A program made the translations under genes and the position numbers. Shown piece after piece: positions 7,137 to 15,630 of a stretch of 64,000 nucleotides of DNA (position 1 is the first letter of the stretch; each line of letters begins with the position of its first letter). A model generated the notes under the pieces. The model was not told where the DNA came from. It was given only the letters and a program-made list of their open reading frames with translations, and ran no database searches. The stretch is from Subtercola boreus (GTDB taxonomy: Bacteria > Actinomycetota > Actinomycetes > Actinomycetales > Microbacteriaceae): contig NZ_NBXD01000013.1 in NCBI RefSeq assembly GCF_003399645.1, positions 1-64,000 of the forward strand. The letters run 5' to 3'.

Positions 7137-8306
7137 GTGAGCGACGCAGCACAGGGCGTCGGGACGGTGCGCGCGGAATGGGCCGACAGCGTTGTCGTCG
7201 TCTCCGGATGCGACCTGCCCGTCGCGCTGACCGTCGTTCCGCTCGGGGCGCTGCAGCTCGGTGCCGACCTCGTCGCGACCGCCGGTTCCTGGCTGCGGGA
7301 GGGCGGCACGGCTCGGTTCACTCCCCGGTTCGGTGCCGCACCCGGCAGCGCCTGGGTGGTGCTCGAGCGGCGCGAGCCGGATGGCGCGGCGGCGCCCGAC
7401 GCCGCTGCCGAGGAACCCTGGCGCGAGCTCGCCCGCCTGACCGTGCCTCGCCCAGATTCGATCGCCGGCCCAGCTTCGACCGCCGGCCCAGCTTCGACCG
7501 CCGGGCCAGCCTCGTCCGCCGCGCCAGGCGGGGGCGCTCCCGCCGCCGCGGCCGTCGAATCCATCGACCCGGGGGGCGCCCGGGTGCCGGCGAACCTTTT
7601 CCGGTTCAGGGTGACGTTCTCGCGCGAGATGGCGGAGGGTTCGGCAGCCGGCCACGTGCACCTGCGCGATGCGAGCGGTGCGATCATCCCCGGAGCCCTG
7701 CTCGTGATGCCGCCCGAGCTGTGGGATCGGGCGCGCCGCCATCTGACGGTGCTGCTCGAGCCGGGACGCATCAAGCGCGGGCTGCAGCCCAATGTGCAGG
7801 CCGGGCCGCCGCTGGTCGAGGGATCGACGGTGACTCTCGTCGTCGACCGGGCGTTCCGCGATGCGATGGGCGCCGAGCTGGGCGCGGGTGCCCAGCGCAC
7901 GTTCGTCGTGGGGCCGGCGGAGCGCTCCCGTGTCGATCCTGACCGGTGGCGGGTGAGCTGGCCCGAGACAGTCGGGGCGCCGCTGGTGGTGCGGTTCGAC
8001 AGGCCGCTCGACCGGATGCTCGTCGAGCGATGCCTGCATGTGGTCGATGGGTCGGGGCATCCGGTGTCTGGAGACAGCTCGATTAACGTCGACGCGAGCG
8101 AGTGGGTGTTCGTTCCGCGGGCATCCCGCACCCGGGAAGCGCCCGGCGACTGGCGCCTCATCATTCAGTCCCGCCTGGAGGATCTCGCCGGCAATTCGGT
8201 GCGGCGGGTCTTCGACCGCGATCTGGGCGACCGGGACGACGACGGGCCCCCTAGCGAGGCCATCGTCTTGTCGAGTGCCAGCCCTCCACTAGGGTCTCTT
8301 CCCTGA
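7137..8306 (+). CDS. Uncharacterised protein with bacterial Ig-like segments
   Basis: The protein has 389 aa from GTG 7137, which lies at the best distance from GGGAGG at 7121-7126; GTG codons at 7128 and 7131 are alternatives. Residues about 140-240 and 280-370 each look like a Big_5-type Ig-like unit: FRFRVTFSREMAEGSAAGHVHL, and later LVVRFDRPLDRMLVERCLHVV with WVFVP and DLAGN. The two are separated from the N-terminal part by an Ala/Pro/Gly linker made of a DNA tandem repeat. It has no visible signal peptide and no catalytic motif. It sits directly after the propeller-like gene and may act with it. Confidence 0.6.
   Translation: MSDAAQGVGTVRAEWADSVVVVSGCDLPVALTVVPLGALQLGADLVATAGSWLREGGTARFTPRFGAAPGSAWVVLERREPDGAAAPDAAAEEPWRELARLTVPRPDSIAGPASTAGPASTAGPASSAAPGGGAPAAAAVESIDPGGARVPANLFRFRVTFSREMAEGSAAGHVHLRDASGAIIPGALLVMPPELWDRARRHLTVLLEPGRIKRGLQPNVQAGPPLVEGSTVTLVVDRAFRDAMGAELGAGAQRTFVVGPAERSRVDPDRWRVSWPETVGAPLVVRFDRPLDRMLVERCLHVVDGSGHPVSGDSSINVDASEWVFVPRASRTREAPGDWRLIIQSRLEDLAGNSVRRVFDRDLGDRDDDGPPSEAIVLSSASPPLGSLP
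7464..7517 (+). repeat. 18-bp tandem repeat, three units, coding
   Basis: Two identical copies of GCCGGCCCAGCTTCGACC (7464-7481 and 7482-7499) are followed by a diverged third copy and preceded by a degenerate one. Each unit encodes an AGPAST-type hexapeptide, so gain or loss of a unit keeps the frame and only changes linker length. Confidence 0.85.
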
Positions 8307-8376
8307 GTCTGTCGGCAAAGGCAAAGATGGTGGCGATCGAACAGTTCGGTCGAAAACGCGACCCGAGGATGCTCCC

Positions 8377-8665
8377 GTGACGATGCCACCTGTCCCGCTT
8401 CTTCAGCCCCCGTCGTCGTCGTCCGCGCCCGGTGGGCCGGCGCCGCTCTAGGCGCCTTATTACAACGCTCCGCTCGGGGTGGCCGTTCGCCGGTTCTTCT
8501 CGAAACAGAATGATGTCGCTGGCTCGCCGTCTGCACGACACGAACCGGTCCGGTTACTGGATCTTCATCGGTTTGGTTCCTCTGGTGGGCGCCATTGTGC
8601 TGATCGTCTTCGCGGCGTCCGGACCGAACCCGGCTGGCGCGCGCTTCGACAAGCCCAAGAACTAG
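8377..8665 (+). pseudogene. DUF805 membrane protein pseudogene
   Basis: DUF805 proteins of this group start with a Pro-rich tail, then APYYNAPLGVAVRRFF, then several membrane helices, and end with ARRLHDTNRSGYW, IGLVPLVGAIVLIVF and SGPNPAGARFD. Here the start is at 8377 (GTG) or 8383 (ATG), a TAG interrupts it at 8449-8451, and APYYNAPLGVAVRRFFSK follows in frame. The reading then jumps frame directly to MSLARRLHDTNRSGYW. The central helices (roughly 50-80 residues in normal members) are missing. One nonsense codon plus an internal deletion with a frame change make this a clear pseudogene. Its stop overlaps the end of the convergent peptidase gene. Confidence 0.75.
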
Positions 8666-10557
8666 AGGTTCGCCGCGAGGAACCGCACCATCGCCTCGGC
8701 GAGGCGCTGGCGGGAGTCGGCGCGCCGGTACTCGTGGCCCTCCCCGGCGAGTTCGAGGTACTCGACCGCGCGGCCGATCTCACCCAGCGCAGCGACCACC
8801 TGGTGGGCCTCGTTCACGGGCACGTTCGTGTCGAGCTCCCCGTGCGCCACCAGGAGGGGAACGTCGATCGCCGACACCGCAGTGAGCGGCGACAGCCGGC
8901 GCAGCAGCTTGCGATCGTGTTCGGGGTGCCCGTACTTCGTCACGGCAGCGGCGGCGATCCACGGCTCGGTGTCGCGGTAGAAGGTGAGCAGGTGCGACAT
9001 GCCGCAGATGTCGATCCCTGCCGCGAAGACGCCGGGCGAGAAGGCCAGCGCCGCGAGCGTGAGGTAACCGCCGTACGATCGGCCGGTCACGGCGATCCGT
9101 CTCCTGTCGGCCACCCCGAGGGTGACGAGATGGCCCGCGGTGGCGAGAACATCGTCGAAGGCGCCCTGGCGTCCCCGCACGTCGTCGAGGTGGCCGAACT
9201 CCCGGCCGAATCCGGATGACCCGCGCACGTTGGGTGCGAACACCGCGATTCCGGCGGCGAGCATGGCCTGGTACTGCGGGTTGAACGTCGGGCGTTCCTG
9301 CGACTCGGGACCGCCGTGCAGGCTCAGCATGGCAGAGCCCCGGGCGGGGTCGGGTTCGCCCGAGACGGAACCCCGGGCATCCTGAACCCGGTAGAGCCAG
9401 CCGGTCAACGGCAACCCGTCGAGTCCCGCGTATGATTCGAGGGTCGGCTCGACGAGGTCGACCGGTGGCAGATCGGGCACCTGCGTGACGCGGTGCCAGG
9501 TGAGCGCCCGGGTGTCGAGGCGCCAGAGTTCACGGGGATGCGTCGGCCCCTCCACGCTCAGGATGACCGTGGAGCCGTCACGACTGAGTACCGGCGATGA
9601 CGCGACCAGTCCCGGCAGGTCGGGCACGGCGGTGCGTTCGCCCGTCGTCGTGTCGAGCAGCTCGAGCTCACTGCAGCCGGCGTGGTTCCAGACGAGCAGC
9701 AGCAGTCGGCCCGCGTCGTCGGCGTCGAGCGCCTCGAGTTCGGCGTCGCCGCGTTCGGCGAGCACCCGGGCAGCGCCGCGGAGTCCCGCGGGGCCGAGGG
9801 GGAGCGCGACGAGGCGGTGACGGGGAGCATCCACCTCTGTGGCGAGGTAGGCGACGAGCGGGGCTCCGGTGCCGGTGGGGGCCGGACGCAGCAGGGCGAC
9901 CGCGGTCGACCCGGTGGAGGGGTGCGGCAGCAGCGGATGGTCCGCGTCGTTCACCCGGTCGACGACCACGCAGAACTCGTGGCCGCGGCGTCCGTCGCGA
10001 AGTACGGCGAGCTCTTCCCCCACGGAGAGGTCGAGCACGTGGATGAGCTCGCCGACAGCGAGGGGCTCGGTGCGTCCCGTCGCCGGGTCGACGAGGAAGG
10101 TGCGGGTGGGCTCGCCGACCTCGACGCTCGGCACGGTGACGACGACGCGGTGGCCGCTGCGGCTCCACGGCCCGAGTTCGGCGTGCTGATCGCGGCTGCC
10201 GGCAATGCGGCGGGCGTCGGTTCCGTCGGGCCTCACCACCCAGACCTGGCTGCGCACTCCGCCGTCGGTCGCGACTGAGCACGCGAGCCAGGCACTGTCG
10301 GCCGACCAGGTCACCGCGATCACCGGGTCGTCGCTGAGGTGGATCGGCGAGGCGCTGGGCAACACGTCGTCTGGGGCGTCAGTGAGGGCCGCGACATCCT
10401 GAACCCAGAGTTCGGGCAGCCCGCGGCGGTCGCTGACGAACGCCATGCGGCGGGCATCCGGAGTCATGGTGGGGTTCCAGCTGCCCCACGCGTCGACGAG
10501 CCGGTGGGCGAGAGCGACCGCCCGATCGACCTGCCGGGTCGTCTGTCGCTTCGTCAC
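8662..10557 (-). CDS. S9-family (prolyl-oligopeptidase-type) serine peptidase
   Basis: This 631-aa protein is cytosolic, without a signal peptide. The first ~370 residues form a WD/TolB-like propeller (PTMTPDARRMAFVSDRRGLPELWV and similar strands). The last ~250 are an alpha/beta-hydrolase with LHGGPESQ (oxyanion region), nucleophile GRSYGGY, acid AHGELDTNVPV and histidine GEGHEYR, the full S9 triad. These enzymes remove short peptides from N-termini or cleave small peptides. GTG 10557 gives a GTGA overlap with the upstream amidotransferase; GTG 10581 is an alternative with a 28-bp overlap. It is the last gene of a three-gene operon and may hydrolyse the peptide made by the first two. Confidence 0.85.
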   Translation of the reverse strand: MTKRQTTRQVDRAVALAHRLVDAWGSWNPTMTPDARRMAFVSDRRGLPELWVQDVAALTDAPDDVLPSASPIHLSDDPVIAVTWSADSAWLACSVATDGGVRSQVWVVRPDGTDARRIAGSRDQHAELGPWSRSGHRVVVTVPSVEVGEPTRTFLVDPATGRTEPLAVGELIHVLDLSVGEELAVLRDGRRGHEFCVVVDRVNDADHPLLPHPSTGSTAVALLRPAPTGTGAPLVAYLATEVDAPRHRLVALPLGPAGLRGAARVLAERGDAELEALDADDAGRLLLLVWNHAGCSELELLDTTTGERTAVPDLPGLVASSPVLSRDGSTVILSVEGPTHPRELWRLDTRALTWHRVTQVPDLPPVDLVEPTLESYAGLDGLPLTGWLYRVQDARGSVSGEPDPARGSAMLSLHGGPESQERPTFNPQYQAMLAAGIAVFAPNVRGSSGFGREFGHLDDVRGRQGAFDDVLATAGHLVTLGVADRRRIAVTGRSYGGYLTLAALAFSPGVFAAGIDICGMSHLLTFYRDTEPWIAAAAVTKYGHPEHDRKLLRRLSPLTAVSAIDVPLLVAHGELDTNVPVNEAHQVVAALGEIGRAVEYLELAGEGHEYRRADSRQRLAEAMVRFLAANL

Positions 10558-12338
10558 CTGATGTTCTGCGTCTGTAGCCACATCTCCAGTAAACCCAATT
10601 GCCAGAGCGCATTCGAACCGAGGGTTGTTCGGGTCTCGTTCGGATTCGCGAGCAGACGGTCGATCTCGGCCCTGTTGAAGATGTCACGCGACATCGCGGC
10701 GGGGTCGGTGAGCGCATCGCGCACGCGCTGCAGGTAGGGCCCCTCGAGTTGCCTGATGGCCGGCACCGGGAAGTACCCCTTGGTGCGGTCGATCACCGCG
10801 TCGGGCACGATGCCACGGCTGGCGCGCTTCAGGATGCCCTTGCCGCCGTCGCTCAGCTTGAGATCGGGCGGGATGCTGCCCACCAGCTCCACGAATTCGT
10901 GGTCGAGAAACGGCACCCGGGCTTCCAGGCCCCACGCCATCGTCATGTTGTCCACCCGCTTCACCGGGTCGTCGACGAGGTTGATCGTGGTGTCGTTGCG
11001 GAGCGCCGCGTCGACGGCCGTGTCGGCGCCCGGGCGGGCGAACTGCCGCGTGACGAACCCGGTGGGGGCGTCATGGTCGAGCATCCATTCGGCGTTCAAG
11101 AGCGACGGGAGTGCGGGCCAGCGGCGGTCGAAGAAGACCTTCGAGTACTCTTCGACGGCGTCGCCGCGCGGGATGCCCGCGAGCGGCGGATACCAGTCGT
11201 AGCCGCCGAGCACCTCGTCGGCGCCCTGGCCCGACTGCACCACCTTGACGTGCTGCGAGACGTCTTCGCTGAGCAGGTAGAACGCCACGCAGTCGTGGCT
11301 CACCATCGGTTCGCTCATGGCGGCCACCGCGGCGTCGATGCCGGGCAAAAGGCGTGAGCTGTCGATCGCGATGCGGTGGTGATCGGTGCCGAACTCGTTC
11401 GCGACGAGGGTGGAGTACTCGAACTCGTCGCCCGACTCGCCGCCCGCCGAATCGAACCCGATGCTGAATGTTGCGAGATCGGTCTGGCCCAGCTCGGCGA
11501 GCAGGGCGACAACGAGGCTGGAGTCGATCCCGCCCGACAGCAGCACCCCCACGGGGACATCGGCGACCATCCGCCGCTCGACGGCGGTGCGGAGACTGGC
11601 GATGAGCGCATCCTGCCAGTCGTCGTCAGACCAACCCGCGCGATCGCTGCGCCGGCTGAAGTCGGCCTGCCAGTAGACCGTGTCGGTGAAACTGCCGTCG
11701 GTTTCGACGACCCTGACGGTGGCTGGCGGGAGTTTCTTCACGCCGTTCAGGATGGTGAGCGGTGCCGGCACGACGGAGTGGAACGTCATGTAGTACGACA
11801 GCGCCTCACGGTCGATCGACGTGTCGGTGCCGCCGCCCTCGAGCAGGGCCGGAAGTGTGGAGGCGAACCTCAGCCGCTCACGCGTGTGGTCGAGGTAGAG
11901 CGGCTTGATGCCGAGGCGGTCGCGGGCGAGCACGAGGCGGCCGCTGGCGTGCTCGACGATCGCGAAGGCGAACATGCCCAGCAGATGGTCGACGACGTGT
12001 GTGCCCCACTCGGCATATCCCTTGGCGATGACTTCGGTGTCGGAGGTCGAGAAGAACCGGTGGCCCCTGGCCTCGAGTTCTTCTTTCAGCTGGCGGTAGT
12101 TGTAGATGCAGCCGTTGAAGGCCAGCGTGAGCCCCAGCTGGGTGTCCACCATCGGCTGGGAGCCGGCCGGGCTCAGGTCGATGATCGACAGACGCCGATG
12201 ACCCAGCGCGACCGGGCCGTGCGACCAGAGTCCGTCGCCGTCGGGACCGCGGTGCACCATGCAGTGCGTCATGCGGGAAAGGTCGCCCACGTCGGCACTC
12301 GGACCGTCGAATCGCAGTTCACCGGCCAGACCGCACAT
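10554..12338 (-). CDS. Asparagine-synthase-type amidotransferase, NAGGN amidotransferase-like
   Basis: This 594-aa protein starts MCGLAGELRF, so Cys2 is free to be the N-terminal nucleophile of a class II glutamine amidotransferase. HRGPDGDGLW, HRRLSIIDLSPAGSQPM and FNGCIYNY complete the glutaminase domain. The synthase domain has the PP-loop LLSGGIDSSLVVALL and GADEVLGGYDWYPP. The length and motifs fit the TIGR03104-type subgroup often called N-acetylglutaminylglutamine amidotransferase, rather than a housekeeping AsnB. It would use glutamine and ATP to amidate a carboxylate of a small peptide. AGAGGAG lies 7 bases before the start. It overlaps the ligase gene by 20 bp and the peptidase gene by at least 4 bp. 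Confidence 0.8.
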   Translation of the reverse strand: MCGLAGELRFDGPSADVGDLSRMTHCMVHRGPDGDGLWSHGPVALGHRRLSIIDLSPAGSQPMVDTQLGLTLAFNGCIYNYRQLKEELEARGHRFFSTSDTEVIAKGYAEWGTHVVDHLLGMFAFAIVEHASGRLVLARDRLGIKPLYLDHTRERLRFASTLPALLEGGGTDTSIDREALSYYMTFHSVVPAPLTILNGVKKLPPATVRVVETDGSFTDTVYWQADFSRRSDRAGWSDDDWQDALIASLRTAVERRMVADVPVGVLLSGGIDSSLVVALLAELGQTDLATFSIGFDSAGGESGDEFEYSTLVANEFGTDHHRIAIDSSRLLPGIDAAVAAMSEPMVSHDCVAFYLLSEDVSQHVKVVQSGQGADEVLGGYDWYPPLAGIPRGDAVEEYSKVFFDRRWPALPSLLNAEWMLDHDAPTGFVTRQFARPGADTAVDAALRNDTTINLVDDPVKRVDNMTMAWGLEARVPFLDHEFVELVGSIPPDLKLSDGGKGILKRASRGIVPDAVIDRTKGYFPVPAIRQLEGPYLQRVRDALTDPAAMSRDIFNRAEIDRLLANPNETRTTLGSNALWQLGLLEMWLQTQNIR

Positions 12339-14895
12339 GCGTGCTCCTCTCGTCTCGGGCGTCGCCCGGCGTCTCGTCGGGGCCGATGATCCAGGTGTCC
12401 TTCGCGCCGCCGCCTTGGGTCGAGTTGACCACGAGGCTGCCCGTCGGCGCGACGCGGGTGAGGGCGAGGTCGGCCAGCTCGAAGTTCTCGGGCTTGGTGC
12501 CGGTGACGTAGACGAAGGCGCGCAGGTCGACATGCCGCGGCTCGAGCGTGGCCCCGGTGTACGCGGGCAGGGAGCTCAGCGCCACGACCTCCTGGGCCAC
12601 CCAGGCGGCCGGGTCGCCGGCGATCTCCGAGCGGCGCTTCGCGACCTGGGAGGCGGTGGCGGCAGGGCCGATCATCACGCCGTGGCCACCCTCGCCGTCG
12701 ACCGGCTTCGTGACGAGTTCGCCGACCCGCTCCAAGACGCTGCGGCGCTCGCTGTCGTCGCTGGTGCGATAGGTGGGCACTGACTCGAGAAGCGGACGCT
12801 CGTCGAGGTAGTACGCGATGAGATCGGGAATGGTGCAGTACATCGCCTTGTCGTCGGCCACGCCGTTCCCGGGCGCATTCGCCAGGAAGACGTTGCCGTT
12901 GGCGGCGACATCCATCACCTCGGCACCGATTCTGCGGCCGTCTGTGGTGGCCAGGTCGACAAGTTCGGGGTCGATGCGCACGTAGAGCGAACGGATGACC
13001 GTGCGATTGTCGCCCGTGACGACACGGCCCGCGTGAATGTCGAGGTCGTCGGCCGTGACGAGCAGCAGCCCGGCGTCGGCGGCCAGCCGACTGTGCTCGA
13101 ACCAGGCCGAACTGTGCGGGCCGCTGGAGAGCAGGGCGAGGGCGCCGAGTCCGGTCTTGCGGGGGCCGCCGAGACTCTCGCGCAGGGCACCGAGCGCCGA
13201 ATGCGGATCGAGCAGACCGGGTGGGCGGGGGAGGTCGGGCACGACCGCATCCATCAACCGGCGCGCGGCCATGGCATAGGCGGCGCCGCTCGGAGCGCGC
13301 ACGTTGTCTTCGAGAACGCGCCAGCCGCCGAACTCGTTGCGCACGAGATCGAAGCCCATGATGGGGGCGCGAACGGTGTCACGGGGAAGGCGGGCCGCCT
13401 CGGCGCGCCAGCCCTGGGCATCCAGAACACTGGCGGGCAGCACCCCGTCGGCCACCGCGCGCTGGTCGCCGTAGATGTCGCGGAGGAACGCATCGATGGC
13501 CCGGGCCCTCTGGCGGAGCCCGGCGCCGAGTTCGGCCCACTCGAAGGCGCTGATCACGCGGGGCACCAGGTCGACCTCGAAGGGCGAGAACGCGCCGCGC
13601 ACCCCGAAGTTCAGCTGGGCCTCGTCGGTGAACCGGGCCCGTTCGGCGCTGCGCTCTTCGAGAGCCTCCGGGGTAAGCGTGCGGTAGAAGTCGATGATCT
13701 CGCGGTAGGCGGGGCGGGGCGCCGCACTCGGACCGACGGCTTCATCACCGGCTCGGGTGCGGTAGTTGCGCAACGCCGATGCCGCGGGTTCAAGCCCCTC
13801 GGCCGGCCCGTGCGTCTCGGCGACGACAAGATCGACCACGTCAGTGAGATTGCCCCGCTCGGCGAAGGCAGCGCGCTGGCGGTCGGCCGAATTTCCCCGC
13901 GCGAGCGCGGTCTGGGCCAGGCGACGCACTTCGTCGAAGTCGTCGAGCTCCTCGAGCTGCGGTCGCAGCCGCTTGACGAGACCGCGCACCGCCTGCGCGG
14001 CGACGACGGGTTTCGGGTGCTCGGTCGGTTCGAGCAGGTGGCCTGACAGCCCGCCGCGCGCGGCCTGCCACATCGCGGCCCGGTGCAGGGGAGCCCGGAT
14101 GCCCAGCGGCGGTCTGCCGTCTTCGATCTCCAGCTCAGCCGCCCGCACCGAGGCGCGGAACAGGCCCGCGATCAGCACAGCGTCGTCGACGATGGGGCAC
14201 GCGTCGCACACCCGCAGCTCGAGCGTCGGTTCGTGGGAGGAGGGTCGAACGTCGAAGTAGGCCATCTTCGCGTCGGCGATCACGCCACTCGAGATGAGGT
14301 CGGCCAGCATCTCGTCGTATTCGGCCGCACTCGCCAGGTACCCCGTCGCCCCCGCGCTCGGCCAGCGCTGCCAGATGGTGGTGCGGATGCTCGCATAGCC
14401 CGTGTCATGACCGTTCAGGAACGGTGAGCTGGCCGACAGCGCGAGCAGGATCGGGATGTCGCGGGAGACCCGCTGCGCGACCTGCACCGCCATGTCGCGG
14501 TCGGAGACGCCGACGTGGATCTGGAGCCCGCAGATCAGCTGCTCATCGACGAGGAGACGGTACTGTTCCTGCATGCGCCGGTACCGGCCGGTCGCGGTGA
14601 GCTCGAAGTCGGCGAACTCGGAGTGCGGGGCGGTGCCGACGGCCGCGACCCCGAGCCCGAACTCGGCGGCGGCGTCGATGAGGCCGCCGCGCAGGCGGAG
14701 CAGCTCGGCGCGGAGGCCACTGAGCGTCGATGTGACGGCGGTGTTCGTCTCGACCGTCGTGCGCTGGATCTCGGCCGAATAGTTGTCAGACGGCAGGCGG
14801 GAGAGGAGTTGTGGTGCTCTGGCCGAAAGTTTGCCGCTTTCGAGATCGATCAGGTGCAGCTCTTCTTCTGCACCGAGGGTCAGCTCCGCACTCAT
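12319..14895 (-). CDS. Carboxylate-amine ligase (GCS2/YbdK) fused to circularly permuted ATP-grasp
   Basis: This 858-aa protein has two enzymes in one chain. Residues 1 to about 370 are a GCS2/YbdK-type glutamate-cysteine-ligase relative (LTLGAEEELHLIDLESG, LICGLQIHVGVSDRD, PTLELRVCDACP). Residues about 390-840 are a circularly permuted type 2 ATP-grasp (DUF404/DUF407 type), with MGFDLVRNEFGGWRVLEDNVRAPSG, LVTKPVDGEGGHGVMIGP and SLVVNSTQGGGAKDTWII. Both halves form amide bonds using ATP, so the protein could make a dipeptide or tripeptide. A TAAGTT -10-like box 6 bases before the ATG suggests a leaderless mRNA. It heads the trio with the amidotransferase and the S9 peptidase. Substrates are unknown. 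Confidence 0.85.
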   Translation of the reverse strand: MSAELTLGAEEELHLIDLESGKLSARAPQLLSRLPSDNYSAEIQRTTVETNTAVTSTLSGLRAELLRLRGGLIDAAAEFGLGVAAVGTAPHSEFADFELTATGRYRRMQEQYRLLVDEQLICGLQIHVGVSDRDMAVQVAQRVSRDIPILLALSASSPFLNGHDTGYASIRTTIWQRWPSAGATGYLASAAEYDEMLADLISSGVIADAKMAYFDVRPSSHEPTLELRVCDACPIVDDAVLIAGLFRASVRAAELEIEDGRPPLGIRAPLHRAAMWQAARGGLSGHLLEPTEHPKPVVAAQAVRGLVKRLRPQLEELDDFDEVRRLAQTALARGNSADRQRAAFAERGNLTDVVDLVVAETHGPAEGLEPAASALRNYRTRAGDEAVGPSAAPRPAYREIIDFYRTLTPEALEERSAERARFTDEAQLNFGVRGAFSPFEVDLVPRVISAFEWAELGAGLRQRARAIDAFLRDIYGDQRAVADGVLPASVLDAQGWRAEAARLPRDTVRAPIMGFDLVRNEFGGWRVLEDNVRAPSGAAYAMAARRLMDAVVPDLPRPPGLLDPHSALGALRESLGGPRKTGLGALALLSSGPHSSAWFEHSRLAADAGLLLVTADDLDIHAGRVVTGDNRTVIRSLYVRIDPELVDLATTDGRRIGAEVMDVAANGNVFLANAPGNGVADDKAMYCTIPDLIAYYLDERPLLESVPTYRTSDDSERRSVLERVGELVTKPVDGEGGHGVMIGPAATASQVAKRRSEIAGDPAAWVAQEVVALSSLPAYTGATLEPRHVDLRAFVYVTGTKPENFELADLALTRVAPTGSLVVNSTQGGGAKDTWIIGPDETPGDARDERSTHVRSGR

Positions 14896-14978
14896 GCCGA
14901 CAACTTACTGGGGTCGCGCCCCGCGTGCCGGGTCTCAGGACGAATTACCGGGGAGTTGACAAGATTTCACGCGACACG

Positions 14979-15506
14979 CTAGGTGTTGTAGCTGTAGGTC
15001 GACCCGACGCCAACCGCGCCGACGATCACGACGATGAAGATGATGTAGGCGATGACCGCGAGGACGACCAGAGCCGTGTACGCGTAACCGATGATCATGC
15101 CGGCCAGGGCGAGCCCGTGCCCCGCCTCGCCGGTGCGCTTGATCTGGCTCAGCGCGATGTGCCCGGTCACGATGCCACCGATGGGAACGGTCAGCGAGAG
15201 CACCAGGGCGACGATCGCGAGGGTGTTGGTGCGCTGCGCGGCCGGTTGGGCGTAGCTCCCGTAGGGGTCGGGCTGGGCGGCGTAGGCCTGGGTGGCGTAG
15301 GCCGCAGGGGGTGCGGCGGGCCGGCCGTAGGGGTCGACCTGCGAGTAGGCGGGCTGCGCCGCGTACTGCGGCTGCGTGCCGGGCTGCTGCTGCCGAAAGT
15401 CGGGCTGTGACTGGGGCTGGGGTTGCGGCTGGCCGTAGGGCTGCGTCTCGGCGGTCGGCTGGTGCTGGCCGGGCTGCTGCGGGGGGTAGGGGTTCTGATC
15501 GCTCAC
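14979..15506 (-). CDS. DUF4190-domain membrane protein with Gln/Pro-rich N-terminus
   Basis: The 175-aa protein has a disordered N-terminal half rich in Gln, Pro and Tyr (PYPPQQPGQ, QPQPQPQSQPD, DPYGRPAAPPAAYA). The C-terminal half has two membrane helices: NTLAIVALVLSLTVPIGGIVTGHIAL, then GLALAGMIIGYAYTALVVLAVIAYII. The middle block SQIKRTGEAGHGLALAG is typical of DUF4190. GTG 15506 is preferred because the upstream in-frame sequence is Arg-rich and belongs to the intergenic region. The function of the family is unknown; such proteins often sit at the cell membrane. Confidence 0.8.
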   Translation of the reverse strand: MSDQNPYPPQQPGQHQPTAETQPYGQPQPQPQSQPDFRQQQPGTQPQYAAQPAYSQVDPYGRPAAPPAAYATQAYAAQPDPYGSYAQPAAQRTNTLAIVALVLSLTVPIGGIVTGHIALSQIKRTGEAGHGLALAGMIIGYAYTALVVLAVIAYIIFIVVIVGAVGVGSTYSYNT

Positions 15507-15630
15507 CGTGCGCCAACTTTCGAGGAGGAGGGTCGTTCGTTCTCCAACCCTAGAGGACGGGCGTGCGGCGCCGCTGGGAACGGCTCGCCCCCGCGGCTCG
15601 ATTACGCTAGCCAGAGGGAGGGGAGGAACG

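Noticed and set aside
7115-7942. Long Arg-rich frame over the Ig-like protein gene
   Set aside because: It is a shadow typical of high-GC DNA: Arg/Gly-rich with no conserved block, while the other frame has proper strand patterns.
5955-8306. Two unknown genes as a toxin-secretion or surface-protein module
   Set aside because: Neither has a signal peptide, secretion signal or toxin motif; only a propeller-like and an Ig-like pattern are visible.
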